From Acanthopleura granulata (Eukaryota > Mollusca > Polyplacophora > Chitonida > Chitonidae): 64,000 nt of DNA. The stretch's first letter is position 1. Every line of letters starts with the position of its first letter. A program made the position numbers and the translations under genes. Shown here piece after piece: positions 1 to 11,326 of the stretch. The notes under the pieces were generated by a model. That model was not told the origin of the DNA. It searched no databases and saw only the letters and a program-made list of their open reading frames with translations. The stretch spans positions 48,380,032-48,444,031 of the forward strand of contig JABBOT010000080.1 of NCBI GenBank assembly GCA_016165875.1, in the 5' to 3' direction.

Positions 1-649
1 TTGCGTTTTGCACATTAAATTTGGCAATGAGAATGTCACAACGGGTACGGCACAATTGTGCGCATATCAAAGACCAATTTCAGACCAAAATATTTGCACC
101 AACCTCATGTGTCGAACATACTTATATATCCTGTGAGTTTAACGATTCTCCTATAATCAGCTTTCAAGGTATGATCAAATTACAGAAAACGTATAACCCA
201 GAGAACAACAACTGTGTTATACGCTGTATATACCCTCCACCCCCACCCTTACCCTTCCTCACCCTCTTGTGAAGTGTGGTGCATGATTACAATACAGTTA
301 TAAGAAATAAGATGACATGAGTGTCCTACGTAATACTCACGCCATGAACTGCAGCCAGTTAGGTTACACATTAGAATGCTGAGCCAACGAGGCTATTGCT
401 GTGTTCGATGGTTACAAAGGACTGAATCAACTTGATCAGCGGCTTGTATGTATATGTATACATATTGATGTTTTATCACGAACTGGTTGACACAGTTATA
501 ACGCTGCCTCGCTAGAAGGCTTCAAAGGCAACCAAATTTCATTAACACCTCGAACACTAGTTCAGAGTATAAGGAAACCTACTGGAGGAAGCATTTAGGG
601 CTATTCTTAAGCCACATTAACTGTCAGTTCAACTTCTGAAATATTAGTC
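1..649. other. No gene recognised
   Basis: Short frames only; nothing supports a gene or named repeat. Confidence 0.6.
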
Positions 650-1820
650 ATGAATAATAAAAAACCTGATCGTGGCATTGGCAATACTTGGTTGGTTTCT
701 CCACGGATAAATACTTGGTTGGTTCCTCCAGGGATAAATACTTGGTTGGTTTCTCCTGGGATAAATACTTGGTTGGTTCCTTCAAGATTAAGCGCTCAGT
801 TTGTTCCTCCAGGAATAAATACTTGGTTGGTTCCTCCAAGATTAAACGCTCAGTTTGTTCCTCCAGAGATAAATACTTGGTTGGTTTCTCCAAGATTAAG
901 CGCTCAGTTTGTTCCTCCAGGGATAAATACTTGGTTGGTTCCTTCAAGATTAAGCGCTCAGTTTGTTCCTCCAGAGATAAATACTTGGTTGGTCCCTCCA
1001 AGATTAAGCCCTCAGTTTTTTCCTCCTGGGATAAATACTTGGTTGGTTCCTCCAAGATTAAGCGCTCAGTTTGTTCCTCCAGGGATAAATACTTGGTTGG
1101 TTCCTCCAAGATTAAGCGCTCAGTTTGTTCCTCCAGGGATAAATACTCGGTTAGTTCCACCAAGATTAAGCACTCAGTTTATTCCTCCAGGGATAAATAC
1201 TTGGTTGGTTTCTCCAGGGATAAATACTTGGTTGGTTCCTCCAAGATTAAGCGCTCAGTTTGTTCCTCCAGGGATAAATACTTGGTTGGTTTCTTCAAGA
1301 TTAAGCGCTCAGTTTGTTCCTCCAGGGATAAGTAATTGGTTGGTTCTTCCAAGATTAAGTGCTCAGTTTGTTCCACCGGGGATAAATACTTGGTTGGTTC
1401 CTCCAAGATTAAGCATTCAGTTTGTTCCTCCTGGGATAAATACTTGGTTGGTTCCTCCAGGACTAAGTGCTCGGCTTGAGCCTCTAGGGATAAATACTTG
1501 CTTGGTTTCTCCAAGATTAAGCCCTCAGTTTTTTCCTCCAGGGATAAATACTTGGTTGGTTTCTCCAAGGTTAAGCGCTCAGTTTGTTCCTCCAGGGATA
1601 AATACTTGGTTGGTTCCTCCAAGATTAAACGCTCAGTTTGTTCCTCCAGGGATAAATACTTGGTTGGTTCCTCCAAGAATAAGCACTCACTTTGTTCCTC
1701 CAGGGATAAATACTTGGTTGGTTTCTCCAAGATTAAGCACTCAGTTTGTTCCTCCAGGGATAAATACTTGGTTGGTTCCTCCAGGGATAAATACTTGGTT
1801 GGTTCTTCCAATTACATCTG
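650..1820. repeat. Minisatellite, 27-bp units alternating A/B (54-bp higher order)
   Basis: About 41 tandem 27-bp units from about 690 to 1805. Unit A contains ataaatacttggttgg; unit B contains attaagcgctcagtttg; both share ttcctccaRg. They mostly alternate, with local AA runs. Because 27 is a multiple of 3, long frames stay open on both strands: a 411-codon plus-strand frame from ATG 650 to 1885 with an 18-aa period (INTWLVPPRLSAQFVPPG), and minus frames with LEEQTERLILEEPTKYLS. Confidence 0.95.
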
Positions 1821-1885
1821 AACACATATGTGACAGCTGTACACAGCATTCAGCTGCAGTTACACTGCAAAATTTTGATATTTAA

Positions 1886-3604
1886 ACACTTTTATGCATC
1901 TGATATTAAACACTTGTTACTATAGCATCATAGTGTAGGCCCATATAAATGTTTTATACACTTATGTTTAATACCTAAATATATGTATATACTTATTAAA
2001 CACGCTTGTTTGGAGTTAAATCACCCATTAAATGAGCTTTGGTCATTTTGCAGTGTACCTTTCATTGGCTAATAGCTGGGTGAAACAATATGAACTGTAA
2101 ACCCATATACTTCCACTTCCAGAACTTCTTTGTCCAAGTTGAAATCTCCATCGCAACAAACAATTTTTCAGTCCCATTTCTTGGTATATCGTCTGCATAA
2201 ACACACTGAGTCAGCTGCTTTGAGACATTGAAATAAATCCTGCAACTGTTTTCAGTAATCAGATGAACATCTTGATCTTGAATCAAAAATGTGTTACATT
2301 TACATTATCTACCAAGGACAAACATGACAAAGAGTATTTGGCTTTTGCTGCCTTGGAACGGAAATTGTCATAGACATTACTGTACATGTCGGTATTATTT
2401 GGTGAGAAACAGAAAACTGCTGCTCTATTCAATGATTTCCTCATCACAATGGCTTGCTCTTGAGACTAATCAGTTGTCTTTTGGCTGATCACCATGATAT
2501 GGGTGAAATGTGGCAACTGTCCTCCTAAACCCCGCGCTATCATTCTTTTGGCCTATTCCAGTCAAACACATTAATATACATGTAGAGTACTCCATCACAT
2601 ATTCTAAGCGCAAAAGATAAATAAAGTGGCAAAAATGTCAAACACTGCCATCAATCTTAAGACAGAGATTCGGTAAAATATTTACTGTACCAGTCATTTT
2701 TAATTCCTGGAAGTCAAAGAAAACAAAAACAAAAAAGACTTTAAAAACTTTCATAACACACCTTTGGGCCAAAAATATAACTTGTGGATGTGTCATAAAA
2801 ATTCAAGTAAGTCAAGATTTGAGTTATAAAGAGAACAACATATAAATCATTAAAGGCAAATTGACCTAATCTTGATGTTAACAGTGGAAAATACCAATAA
2901 GGCTTGGTGTAACAGGTATAACTGGGTCTTAAAGGCTGTAGTTATATACCTTGTTTAGTGGTATACATGTAGGTTATCAGTAGAGTGAAACCCAAGGTAA
3001 AACCAAAACACCTGGTCAAGGGATTCATAATACCTGGTCTTGAGCCATAAATGACCCAGACAGAAATGGATGTGATCAAATAACATCATCCATCATTACT
3101 AGTCTAAAAAACCTTCTGTGCACCCAACCCTATACAAAATAAAACTGGTACCAATGTGATTTTCAGCTACATTTTTTCAACAACACATACAAATGAGTAC
3201 ATGCATGATGCCGGAAGACAATCATACAAGATTGCTAAAACCATCAGAACAGTCTGCTACAAAACACTGTCATATAAAGAGACATGTACAACTAAAAATC
3301 TGTACAAAAAAATTACAACCATGAACTCGGAGCATTTCAGAATTATTGAAATACAAATATTTCAAAACTATATACCTGATAAGAATACAAAATTTCACAG
3401 TCTTTATCTGCAAAGTATATAAATTAAGCATTAACATTGCGAAAAGTGGTGTTAAAATAATATCTCATAGTCACTCACTGAAAAATTTGCCAACATCACA
3501 AAACGTCAGTTCATATGATATATTGCATATACATGTACGATGTAAAAATATCAAATACACTGCATAGTGCACAATGAATCCATGACAGAAAAAAGTAAAG
3601 ATGT
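1886..3604. other. DFFB downstream region / 3' UTR, otherwise empty
   Basis: The proximal part below 3604 should hold the DFFB 3' UTR (minus strand). I found no clear poly(A) signal in the expected place, and no other gene. Confidence 0.5.
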
Positions 3605-3800
3605 CTATGTATAAAAATCTTCCCGTTTACATTTGTGCCCTGCCCTGGCTGCCTTCTTATGACAGCCAACCTGAACAAGTTTGAGATTTTCCCTGGTAAA
3701 CAGTAATCTGTAGACATATTGCCAGTCCAGATCTTTGTGTTTAGGTTTGTGTTGTGCTGCCTCTATAAGGGACGGGAGGATCTCTCTAGACTTCTCAATT
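3605..3800 (-). CDS. DFFB: DFFB coding exon 6 (nuclease C-terminus and stop)
   Basis: The acceptor is TTTTCTTCCAG. The exon encodes VIEKSREILPSLIEAAQ, a DWQYVYRLLFTRENLKLV core strongly like vertebrate CAD, CHKK, and His328, then stops with TAG at 3605-3607. The spacing between the two histidines (H320, H328) is three residues longer than in human CAD (H308, H313). Confidence 0.92.
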
Positions 3801-6800
3801 CTGGAAGAAAAGTTCAATACTTTAACATGAGTAGGAGCACTTGCAGGTTAAACCTACATATTATAGAAATATTTTTGACCTGGGTGGAACACATTTACTT
3901 GATTACATGGGATTACAACATGAAGGACATCCTGGTCCAGGCATATGTTTGAAGATAGAGACTCTACCAGTGAACAGAGTCACACAGGATACTGCATAGT
4001 GAAGACTGAATACCATAAGTGTTGCTCAAAAGCATGGACCTGTACAGTCAGTGATATGCCAAAGTCATCGGTATCCTCGGCTGGACAGGTTGGGGGACTG
4101 GTCCAGAGCTGGCCAGGTTCTTGCAGGCAGGGTGTAGTCAGTGTGTTCATGGTCTTGCCATCTGTAAAGGCGTGGTTGACGGACCGGCCATTGTTGGAGT
4201 AGGGACCTGGTTGCTTCTGAGGTGGGTGGTGTGTATGTACTCTGTTTGGACTGACTTCGGCAGTTCTGAATGTATTTGTATAGGAGAAGTGTATAGTATT
4301 GTTGTACATATGTACTACGTAGCGGCTTGTGTTCTCCTGTATAAATGGAGTAGTGTTAAACAGTTACAACTAGTATGAAGTGTTTGGACTAAAGTAATAC
4401 ATTCCTTGTGTATTCCAGTATGTGTAGTAAGTGGTTGAATTTGACCGCAATGAACGTGTAGCAGTTGGTTACCTTTAACCGCCATGAAGTATAACCTATG
4501 TAAGATATATAATGGCAGTTAAGGTGTAGTGGTGGCAATTAGCCACAGTACAGCTAATGGATAATGTATGGAGTGCATGTAAGTAGCAAATTTATCATAC
4601 CTCTTGTTTAGAATATGATTCTCGCAGAGATCCTGTTTGGCCAGAGGTACGGCGTGATACGCCCCAGTGTGTCTGTCTGATTACAGCCCTGAGATCCTGT
4701 ATGGCTGGAGGTACAGCGTGATCTGTCCCGGTGTGTCTGATTACAGCCCGAAGATCCCATATGGCCAGCGGTACAGTGTGATATGCCCCGGTGTGTCTGT
4801 CTGATTACAGCCCTGAGATCCCGTATGGCCAGAGGAACAGTGTGATATGCCCCGGTGTGTCTGTCTGATTACGACCCCCAGGTGAGCAAAGTGGTTTGAT
4901 GGGTGGTGCAACATCTCAAACGCAGACATGATGAGGCCCTTCCTACCGACCTAACTGTAGTGATTATGTCCATATGGAACTGTGATAGCTCAGACGGTTG
5001 GGTGTCATTTGCTACAAAAGGCCCAGTTCAGTGATAGATTTTCCCTTCTATTGTGCCAGAACTGTGTACAGTGGACTGTTGATCATGGACTGTAACCGTG
5101 AATGTGCTACGTGATGTGTACAGTATGGCCATGAGTAGTGTGTTGCCTGACTTTGTGAATTGTGCTGCGTCTACTCATTAAACGTGAAGTTGTACTCCTG
5201 AAGCAGTGTTTGTTGTTTGTGACCTTCCTGCTTGGATCACCTTGCGACAACATGGTAGAGCCAAACATCTGTCTGTATTGTACTTACACATGGTCCAGAT
5301 CCCACAGCCCTAACATCTGTCTGTATTGTACTCACACATGGTCAAGATCCCAGAACCAAAACATCTGTCTGTACTGTACTTACACATGGTCCAGATCCCA
5401 AAGCCCTAACATCTGTCTGTATTGTACTTACACATGGTTAAGATCCCACAGCCCTGACATCTGTCTGTATTGTACTCACACATGGTTAAGATCCCAGAGC
5501 CCTAACATCTGTCTGTATTGTACTTACACATGGTAGAGATCCCAGAACCAAAACATCTGAGTGTATTTTTACTTACACATGGTCGAGATTCCAGAGCCCA
5601 AACAGTTGTCTATAGCCCTTGGATGCGTAGGGGTTGATGCGATGGAATTTGTCACAGGATTTCTCATCAAACGGTCCTTCACACTTGAACCAGCCTTGCT
5701 TATCACAGAATCTGTCTTTGGCAGGAGCAGTTCTCATGAAATATCCGCCATGGTAATCCTTTTGCCGTAATCTCTCTGAGAGCTGATCCAAAAGGTCAAT
5801 GAGATCCTCTTTCTGTTCACCGCTACAATCTTTGTCAATCTGATCTTTAGCCTGCGGAAAATATTGTAAGTGTTTTAAATGCAATGAGAAAGTGGAGAAA
5901 AAATGTATGGTCCTCCATCATGTCCTGTCCTACAATTTTGCATAACATAATCACATGCACATACTAGTAAAGCTCCTAGAAAACATACAACCAGACAGAC
6001 AGGCAGGCATACTTGAAAAAAATGTCAGTTAGACTTTTAAGCAAAAACACAGAGCTTCTTAGTATGTTAACAAATAACAATCGTAGCTCTTTTACGTTTC
6101 CACAAACAGTATGTGTGCTGATTCATAGATGTAACAACTTTCCTCCAACACACAAATGTATGAACAGAGCATTTCAGGAAAAGCATCAGAAACCACCACC
6201 CCACATTTAAAGGCAGTATCAAAGACAAAGATATCTAGTCTTCTTAGGGGTGGCAATTCTTAGTACAAGCAACACACAGGATTTCTGCAAGCAAAGAAAA
6301 CAATGCTGCTGGTACAAGACCAAGAACACTCACTGTGTTGTAGTAGCTTCTGATGCGGGTCTGTGCTAGCTGCTTCAACACTTCACTCTTAGACTTGTAC
6401 TTCTTACCAATCCCTTCAAACAGTAATATTGTCCTGATTATACAAAATGTAACTTTCAATACCTTAATATAAATACATATGGGTACAACTAGATGTTTAC
6501 ACATGCTGGCTTCCTCTCCGGTCATACGTGGGTAAGTCTGCCAGCAACCTGCCGAAGGTCATGGGTTACCCACGGCTCTGCCCAGTTTCCTCACACCATA
6601 ATTCTGGCTGCCGTCATATAAATGGTATATTCTTGCATAGGGCATAAAACATCAATTAAATAAATAAATAACCAGATGTTATGTAACAGTCACACAGAAG
6701 AAATACATTTTTAATGTTATTATTATACTTAACAGTTTATCCACTGGTACATGTTCTCCTTCAGACAATGGACAGATTGACCGTTTTGATAAGATCTGCT

Positions 6801-9400
6801 CTATCGGCCTACATTATCCATTATGGGGATCCCTGACATCCTACCATCAAACCAGTCCTCATTCTCATATCTCTGTTCTGCTTCTATGTCGGTCTCCAGC
6901 ATATCCAGGTACTGAGACATGATGTGCACCCTCTCTGGAGCATCATCGTCGGTCAGCATTTCCCGTATCTGGTTTGCAATCTCTTCCTTGCGACTTACAT
7001 CATACAGCTTACTGAGGGCATCATGAATCAAAGTTCCAGCTGAAACACATTAACCTGGGTTCTTGTCAATATTCTAGGCCTTCATATGCCCTCACACTCT
7101 GACACTCCTGAACAAAATCTAGGTGTGCTAATAACTAAAAACTGAAATGTTGAGGAGTCTGGGAAGTGTGAACCCATGTGTACAAATCACCAGAGCCCAC
7201 TGGCATGAAACTCTTTTAACATTATGACATGATGTCCACAGTGCTGGTTGCCATGGCAGTCATGCGCTCATAACATTAACAGCTACTCGTACAAGTGGAC
7301 CCTGGTCTTCTACTAAGGGTGTTATAATAACACTCACACTCTAAAACAAAACCCTGTATTCAATTCTTTGAGATACAAAATATTTGTGTTCACATATCTA
7401 ATGTTGATTAAAAGTTTGACTGAAAAAATCTAGGAAAATCTACAGTGAACTACCACATCTCACCAATTACATGACAAAACTTTCTACCATGGGGCTTTTT
7501 CACAAAGCACATGATGTGTTCTGTATATACCACTCCGTCTTTTTTTTTTTCATGATATGGAGTACTTTTTCTTTGATACATTTATGTCTTCCAAACTGGC
7601 AAAATTCCATTAGTTTGGTTTGTTTTTCTACAGGTAAATGTAACAGTGAGGTGATGTATATTTATTTAGTCTGAGATAATAATTCAAAGCAGGTAAGCCT
7701 TCACAAATTCCCAGGCATGGAAACTTCCCAGTGTAATCAATGGCTACATTAGCCACATCAGTGTGGCAAAGAGGTCTAAATGCACGTAAGAGATAAGACA
7801 TACCTATCACCTCGGTACTTTAAGGAATAAAGAGACTTGGCGTTGACACTTACAGCATGCACAAAATACAATCTGTCAAACGTGTATTTTGGACAGGGTT
7901 GGGGCATGATACATGTTACATTCACAAAAAAAAAAAATTAAATCTCCTTTCACCATGACATCATTTTGCATGCTACTTTTCTCACACCCAGGTTCTATAA
8001 GAGCAGAAAAAATATTTTTCAGTCATCCTTTTAAAGGATCTGTAGCTCTCACTGCCCTCTGGTCACTGCCTCAGCATAGTAGTATCCTTTTAAATACAAA
8101 CTCTCTGCTACATGTAAATAGATCAACACGCTTTTTGATCAAAGACATTAACCATGTGAGGAAAGTATAAAGAATGTTATCAAACTACATACATCCCAGC
8201 CATTGTTCACCATCTCTGATGAAGACAAAGACAGTCTGGGCTGGCAGTTTTTTAAAGAAGGCATCATCATCTACAACTGTTCCATCATCCTCCACCACAA
8301 CTGTCACTTCTTCTTCTGGGATCTGACAGTGGAGAAAACAAGATGGGCTAAATGACTGACGTCTACAAATTCCTAACACATTTTAGTCCCAATTAACAGT
8401 ATTACTCCAGTATTATAATTGGAAAGGAAAGGCCCTAAAAACTGTGACTTCTAAATGCACAGGTTACACTGAATATTGTTTTATCATTAATATGTCATGT
8501 AGTACTATACAAAAATCTATATAGTGAATTGATTAGAGAGGGTAAGTTATGTAGTACTAAAAGAAGTACAAAGCTCTGTATAGTGAATGAATTAAGAGAA
8601 GATAAGTTCAACAGAGTTGATATATCATGTCCACATGTTCCAGATAGGTATTTTCTTGGAGTGACAGGTTATAATAAGTTTATACCCATCACATCTATAT
8701 TTCTGCTCACCACTCTTGGACATTTCTGAAATATTTTTGGGCCAAAATTCAGCAAATCGAGGCTATTCTTTTTTATTTATTTATTTATTCATTTAATTGG
8801 TGTATTACGTAGCAAGCATTATGGTGGGAAGAAACCTGGCAGTGTCCGGAGGCAACCCACGACCATTCGCAAGTGCGCTGACAGGAAACTATTCTTAGAT
8901 TTCATAATGATAAGCTGATGGACTGATTGTAACAGGAAAGAATCCGTGTATAGACAGAGGGCAAATACGTTATCCATGTAATTTAGTTAGCTTTCACTTT
9001 CTCTGTAGCTCTCACTGCCCCCTGGTCACTGTCTCAGCATAGTAGTCACCAGAAGGCCTACCTGTACATTAGTGGGCGAGAGCTACACTGTTGTATACAT
9101 CTACAATTTAGCACAATTTTTTTTTCTTCAAGGAGAAGTCTTAACAGATATTTACTGGTGGAATAACTTTTTCCCGGGACCTGTAGAAAAACAAAAGCAA
9201 TGATCTCCAAAGCTTTGCACATTTGGTTTTGAAATTCTTCACTTCTCCTTCCTATACCGTACCTTCAGTTTCTCACATCCTTTCTGGACAAGATCTCTGA
9301 AATTTTTTGCCACTATTCCGATTCGAACTTCTCGTCTTGCATCCTGAACTTTGTAAGCTCTCATACCTCCATTAAACAGAGATAAAAAGCGACTGAACAT
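3605..9400 (-). CDS. DFFB: DFFB/CAD caspase-activated DNase, 6 coding exons
   Basis: Role (known for the family): nuclear endonuclease of apoptosis, held inactive by ICAD/DFFA until caspase cleavage, that cuts internucleosomal DNA. Coding exons on the minus strand: 9400-9263, 8322-8193, 7039-6845, 6413-6334, 5851-5577, 3800-3605. They sum to 1014 nt (337 aa plus stop) and all junctions keep frame. Seen: a CIDE-N-like region at about residues 13-89 (acidic EDDGTVVDDDAFF stretch, then VFVFIRDGEQWLG); a middle helical region with WFDG and RIRSYY; and a C-terminal beta-beta-alpha-metal nuclease with His251 (FHRINPY), Asp271-His272 (WNLDH), His320 (CHKK) and His328. Length matches vertebrate CAD (about 338 aa). 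The start at 9400 is the first ATG after an in-frame stop; Met13 is a possible alternative. The protein ends soon after His328 and lacks the lysine/arginine-rich C-tail of vertebrate CAD. The gene is divergent to CDK11. No ICAD partner gene is in the window. Confidence 0.9.
4617..4880. repeat. Tandem repeat, about 65-bp unit, about 4 copies
   Basis: Units share gagatccYgtatggcc, gtgtgatatgccccggtg and tgtctgattacag. One unit lacks a 4-bp tgtc duplication. Lies within DFFB intron 5. Confidence 0.85.
5248..5600 (-). repeat. 48-bp tandem array built from the DFFB exon 5 / intron 5 junction
   Basis: Six copies plus a truncated seventh (5248) follow the authentic junction at 5577. On the minus strand each copy carries the last ~26 nt of exon 5 (ggctctggRatct...ccatgt) and the first ~22 nt of the intron, including GTAAGT or GTGAGT. 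The copies have lost the WNLDH coding sense. Confidence 0.9.
5577..5851 (-). CDS. DFFB: DFFB coding exon 5 (nuclease core)
   Basis: The acceptor is TTCCGCAG and the first codons are AKDQIDKDC. The exon contains GGYF, a CDKQGWFKCEGPFDEKSCDK stretch, His251 in FHRINPY and the catalytic-type WNLDH. It ends at GAC CAT GT before GTAAGT (phase 2). The last 26 nt plus 22 nt of intron form the unit of the 48-bp array directly downstream (5248-5590). Confidence 0.92.
6334..6413 (-). CDS. DFFB: DFFB coding exon 4 (RIRSY helix)
   Basis: An 80-nt exon encoding IGKKYKSKSEVLKQLAQTRI and then RSYYNT, ending at a GTGAGT donor. The acceptor (TGTTTGAAG) has a weak pyrimidine tract. It is chosen because it is the AG that restores frame after WFDG; the stronger-looking upstream AATCAG would lead to a stop codon. 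Confidence 0.75.
6530..6670 (+). mobile_element. SINE-like interspersed repeat (family 1)
   Basis: Reads cctgccgaaggtcatgggtt, cccagtttcctcacacc, then an A/T-rich tail aattaaataaataaataa. Related copies at 8765-8885, 17240-17400, 30750-30825 and 44310-44460. Inside DFFB intron 3. Confidence 0.75.
6845..7039 (-). CDS. DFFB: DFFB coding exon 3 (linker/helical region)
   Basis: The acceptor is TGTTTCAG. Phase 1 in completes a Ser codon, then GTLIHDALSKLYDVS follows, and the exon ends at TGG TTT GAT G before a GTAGGA donor (phase 1). The donor was chosen because WFDG joins exactly to exon 4 and matches the length of the vertebrate WFEG...RIRSY segment. Open frame runs a little past it, to about 6801. 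Confidence 0.82.
8193..8322 (-). CDS. DFFB: DFFB coding exon 2 (acidic half of CIDE-N)
   Basis: The acceptor reads CTGTCAG and the first codons are IPEEEVTVVVEDDG. The exon ends with GGA T before a GTATGT donor (phase 1). EDDGTVVDDDAFFKKLP is the acidic surface typical of CIDE-N domains, which mediates the CAD-ICAD interaction in the known family. Confidence 0.88.
8765..8890 (-). mobile_element. SINE-like interspersed repeat (family 1)
   Basis: T-rich start tttatttatttattcatt, then ttggtgtattacgtagc, cattatggtgggaagaaacc and gaggcaacccacgacca. Inverted relative to the 6530 copy. In DFFB intron 1. Confidence 0.75.
9263..9400 (-). CDS. DFFB: DFFB coding exon 1 (start of CIDE-N)
   Basis: 46 codons from ATG (complement of 9398-9400), ending in AAG before a GTACGG donor, phase 0. 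It encodes MFSRFLSLFNGGMRAYKVQD followed by a basic stretch of the CIDE-N fold. The first 12 residues have no counterpart that I recognise in vertebrate CAD. An upstream noncoding exon or UTR is not resolved. Confidence 0.8.
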
Positions 9401-11167
9401 TTCACAGGTAGCTTGATTACGTGGTCCACGAAACCCTTCCGTTTTCAGTTCAGAAATTCGATCTTGCCGCCATGTTCATCTACTCTCCGGGAGAAATGCT
9501 AATTTTAGTTTTACAAAACAGATAAATAGGTGGATAATGATTGATTCACGTCAGGTGATATTAAAAATGTATTTAAAATATTTATGTTTTTAACAGTTAC
9601 AAGTCATTTTATTCCTGCAAGAGGCCTATTCGTCGTTGACGCTTTTAACATTGTTACTCTTCTGTTCCGGAGGTAAATTTTGCCAATCAAGGAGGTTGTT
9701 ATTCTCGAATTTTATTTTGATTTCATTCATGTGAGTTTGTTCAAGTGAGTACTGACGTAAATACAGGGTGGGAAAGAGGGAGTGTACCAAGATCACCACT
9801 AGATATCTGTTTAATGATATGGACAGCAAATTATCGGATTTTAGAGTATATCTGTCGGATTAACAGAACGGACCTGTCTGTCTTGCAACAACAACGGCAT
9901 TCGCCGTGACAGTGTACGGTTGATAAACGTACTTTTTGTTCAAGTTAAAGTACACAGTTGTGTCGATTTCAGCAAATGAGGACTGTCGTCGCTTAAAAGT
10001 GGCTATTGCAATTATTTTATAGTCTGATATCAGAAAACTACTAACTAATGGCTGACTTCATTCCATGTCGTTCAGTATCCAAGATTTTCATGGTGGACTT
10101 GATCGTGTTGATCTCCTTTTTTCAGAGAGGAAATATTCCATGAGTACATAGAGAAGTGACAGTCACTGAGTAGGACCAGTTAATATATTCACACATCGCA
10201 CGAAGCATTACTTATCAGATTAGTCTTATACAATATAGCTCTCTGTTTTTTAGTTCTGACTTGTCACAGCCCTTTCTCCCATCTTGTTGTAATTGGGTGA
10301 AAGCGCCCAACTGCCTAACAACAACTGCGCAGGCGTATCAATCCAACAGGCCCGGCCGCAGAACTACATGTGTATGCCTATTATATGTATAGAGAAAGAC
10401 AAGGTCAGAAACAAAGTTTCGCAGATTTTAGAAATACAGAAATTCTACCCTACTTTTAAACTCAACTGTACTTCCTGACGTCCTCTGAGTTTCAGGCCAC
10501 CAAATGTTTGCCGGAAATATCCACAATGTGGAAATAATCTATCAAGATGTCAGCACGTCGATCAGTCCTTGATCTGGTCACAGCGCCATAATTTTCGGAA
10601 TGTTCCATCTCATAATAATTTTCAGTCTTTCTGCTATCATCTTTAAAGTGAGCATTTTCCTAGTTCCTGCTGGGCCAGTGAAAGAGAAAATTTGGCCTGT
10701 GGCTAGGTATATTTCTTTCTGTTGTAAGGGATGAACTATATAAAAACTGTATCTTTTTCACTGTTGACCAGTGCTTGGCGAAGTGAGATAGACAGGTGAT
10801 ACTATGAGATGGAACTGTCGGAAACAATGGTGCTGTGTCCAGATCAAGCACTAATTGATGTGCTGCTGTTTTGATTGACTATGTCCACATTGTGGATAAT
10901 TCCGACAAACTATTGACGGCGTTAGACTCACAGGACATCAGGAAGTATAGATGAGTGTAAAATTAGGGTAGACACGCCTTATTTCTAAAATTGGCTTAAC
11001 TGTGTTTCCAACCTTGTCTTTCTATATACATATAGTAAGCCTTTACATGTGCTATGGCCAGGCCTGTTGGATCGATACGAGTGCCTGTGCCATCAGCCAG
11101 TTCTCCCAGCAGTCCAAAATCAAAGCTCAGTATGTAAAGTAATTTTTATAATTTCTTTCTTTCCCAG
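9401..11167. promoter_or_regulatory. Divergent 5' region between DFFB and CDK11
   Basis: The two start codons are 1.77 kb apart and point away from each other, so both promoters should lie here. The acceptor at 11167 predicts an upstream noncoding CDK11 exon. Its donor was not fixed; cggag/gtaaat near 9672 is one candidate. No TATA box is convincing. The inverted repeat 10325-11092 fills the CDK11-proximal part. Confidence 0.55.
10325..11092. repeat. Large imperfect inverted repeat in the DFFB-CDK11 divergent region
   Basis: The left arm (about 10325-10613) matches the reverse complement of the right arm (about 10803-11092) along nearly its whole length. Shared blocks include atccaacaggcc, agaaagacaaggt, tttagaaata, atccacaatgtgga, cttgatctgg and gttccatctcata. 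The spacer is about 190 bp. The right arm ends about 75 bp before the CDK11 acceptor at 11167. Confidence 0.88.
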
Positions 11168-11326
11168 GCGGTGAATGATGTCTGATGAAGAGAGTGACCA
11201 GAGTGTGTATGAGCAGGGTGAGCTGAAATCCAGTCCTGAACCAGACGATGAAGACAATGACAGTCAGTTGTCCTTGTCCGTCCACTCGAGGGAGGCCATA
11301 GAGGAAGTTGAGGAACTAGATGACAG
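11168..11326 (+). CDS. CDK11: CDK11 exon with start codon
   Basis: The acceptor TTTCCCAG ends at 11167, giving 7 nt of 5' UTR. Two adjacent in-frame ATGs follow at 11175 and 11178 ([17 protein letters not shown]). It ends GAC AG before GTAAAC (phase 2). The acidic N-terminus fits CDK11. The acceptor shows that at least one noncoding exon lies upstream. Confidence 0.85.

Larger units (their letters stand above)
8036..9050 (+). repeat. Two copies of a ~45-bp direct repeat in DFFB introns
   Basis: ctgtagctctcactgcccYc, then tggtcactgYctcagcatag, at 8039-8085 (intron 2) and 9002-9048 (intron 1). The copies flank exon 2. Function unknown. Confidence 0.8.

Noticed and set aside
648..1811. Minus-strand frames with LEEQTERLILEEPTKYLS repeats as genes
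   Set aside because: They are the complement of the 27-bp minisatellite and have no splice or domain support.
2062..2286. Minus-strand frame containing YADD, possibly reverse transcriptase
   Set aside because: Residues around YADD do not fit an RT palm motif and no other RT block is nearby.
6244..6333. Extension of DFFB exon 4 beyond its donor
   Set aside because: The open frame continues by chance. The GTGAGT donor at 6333 joins in frame to exon 5 and matches the length of the family.
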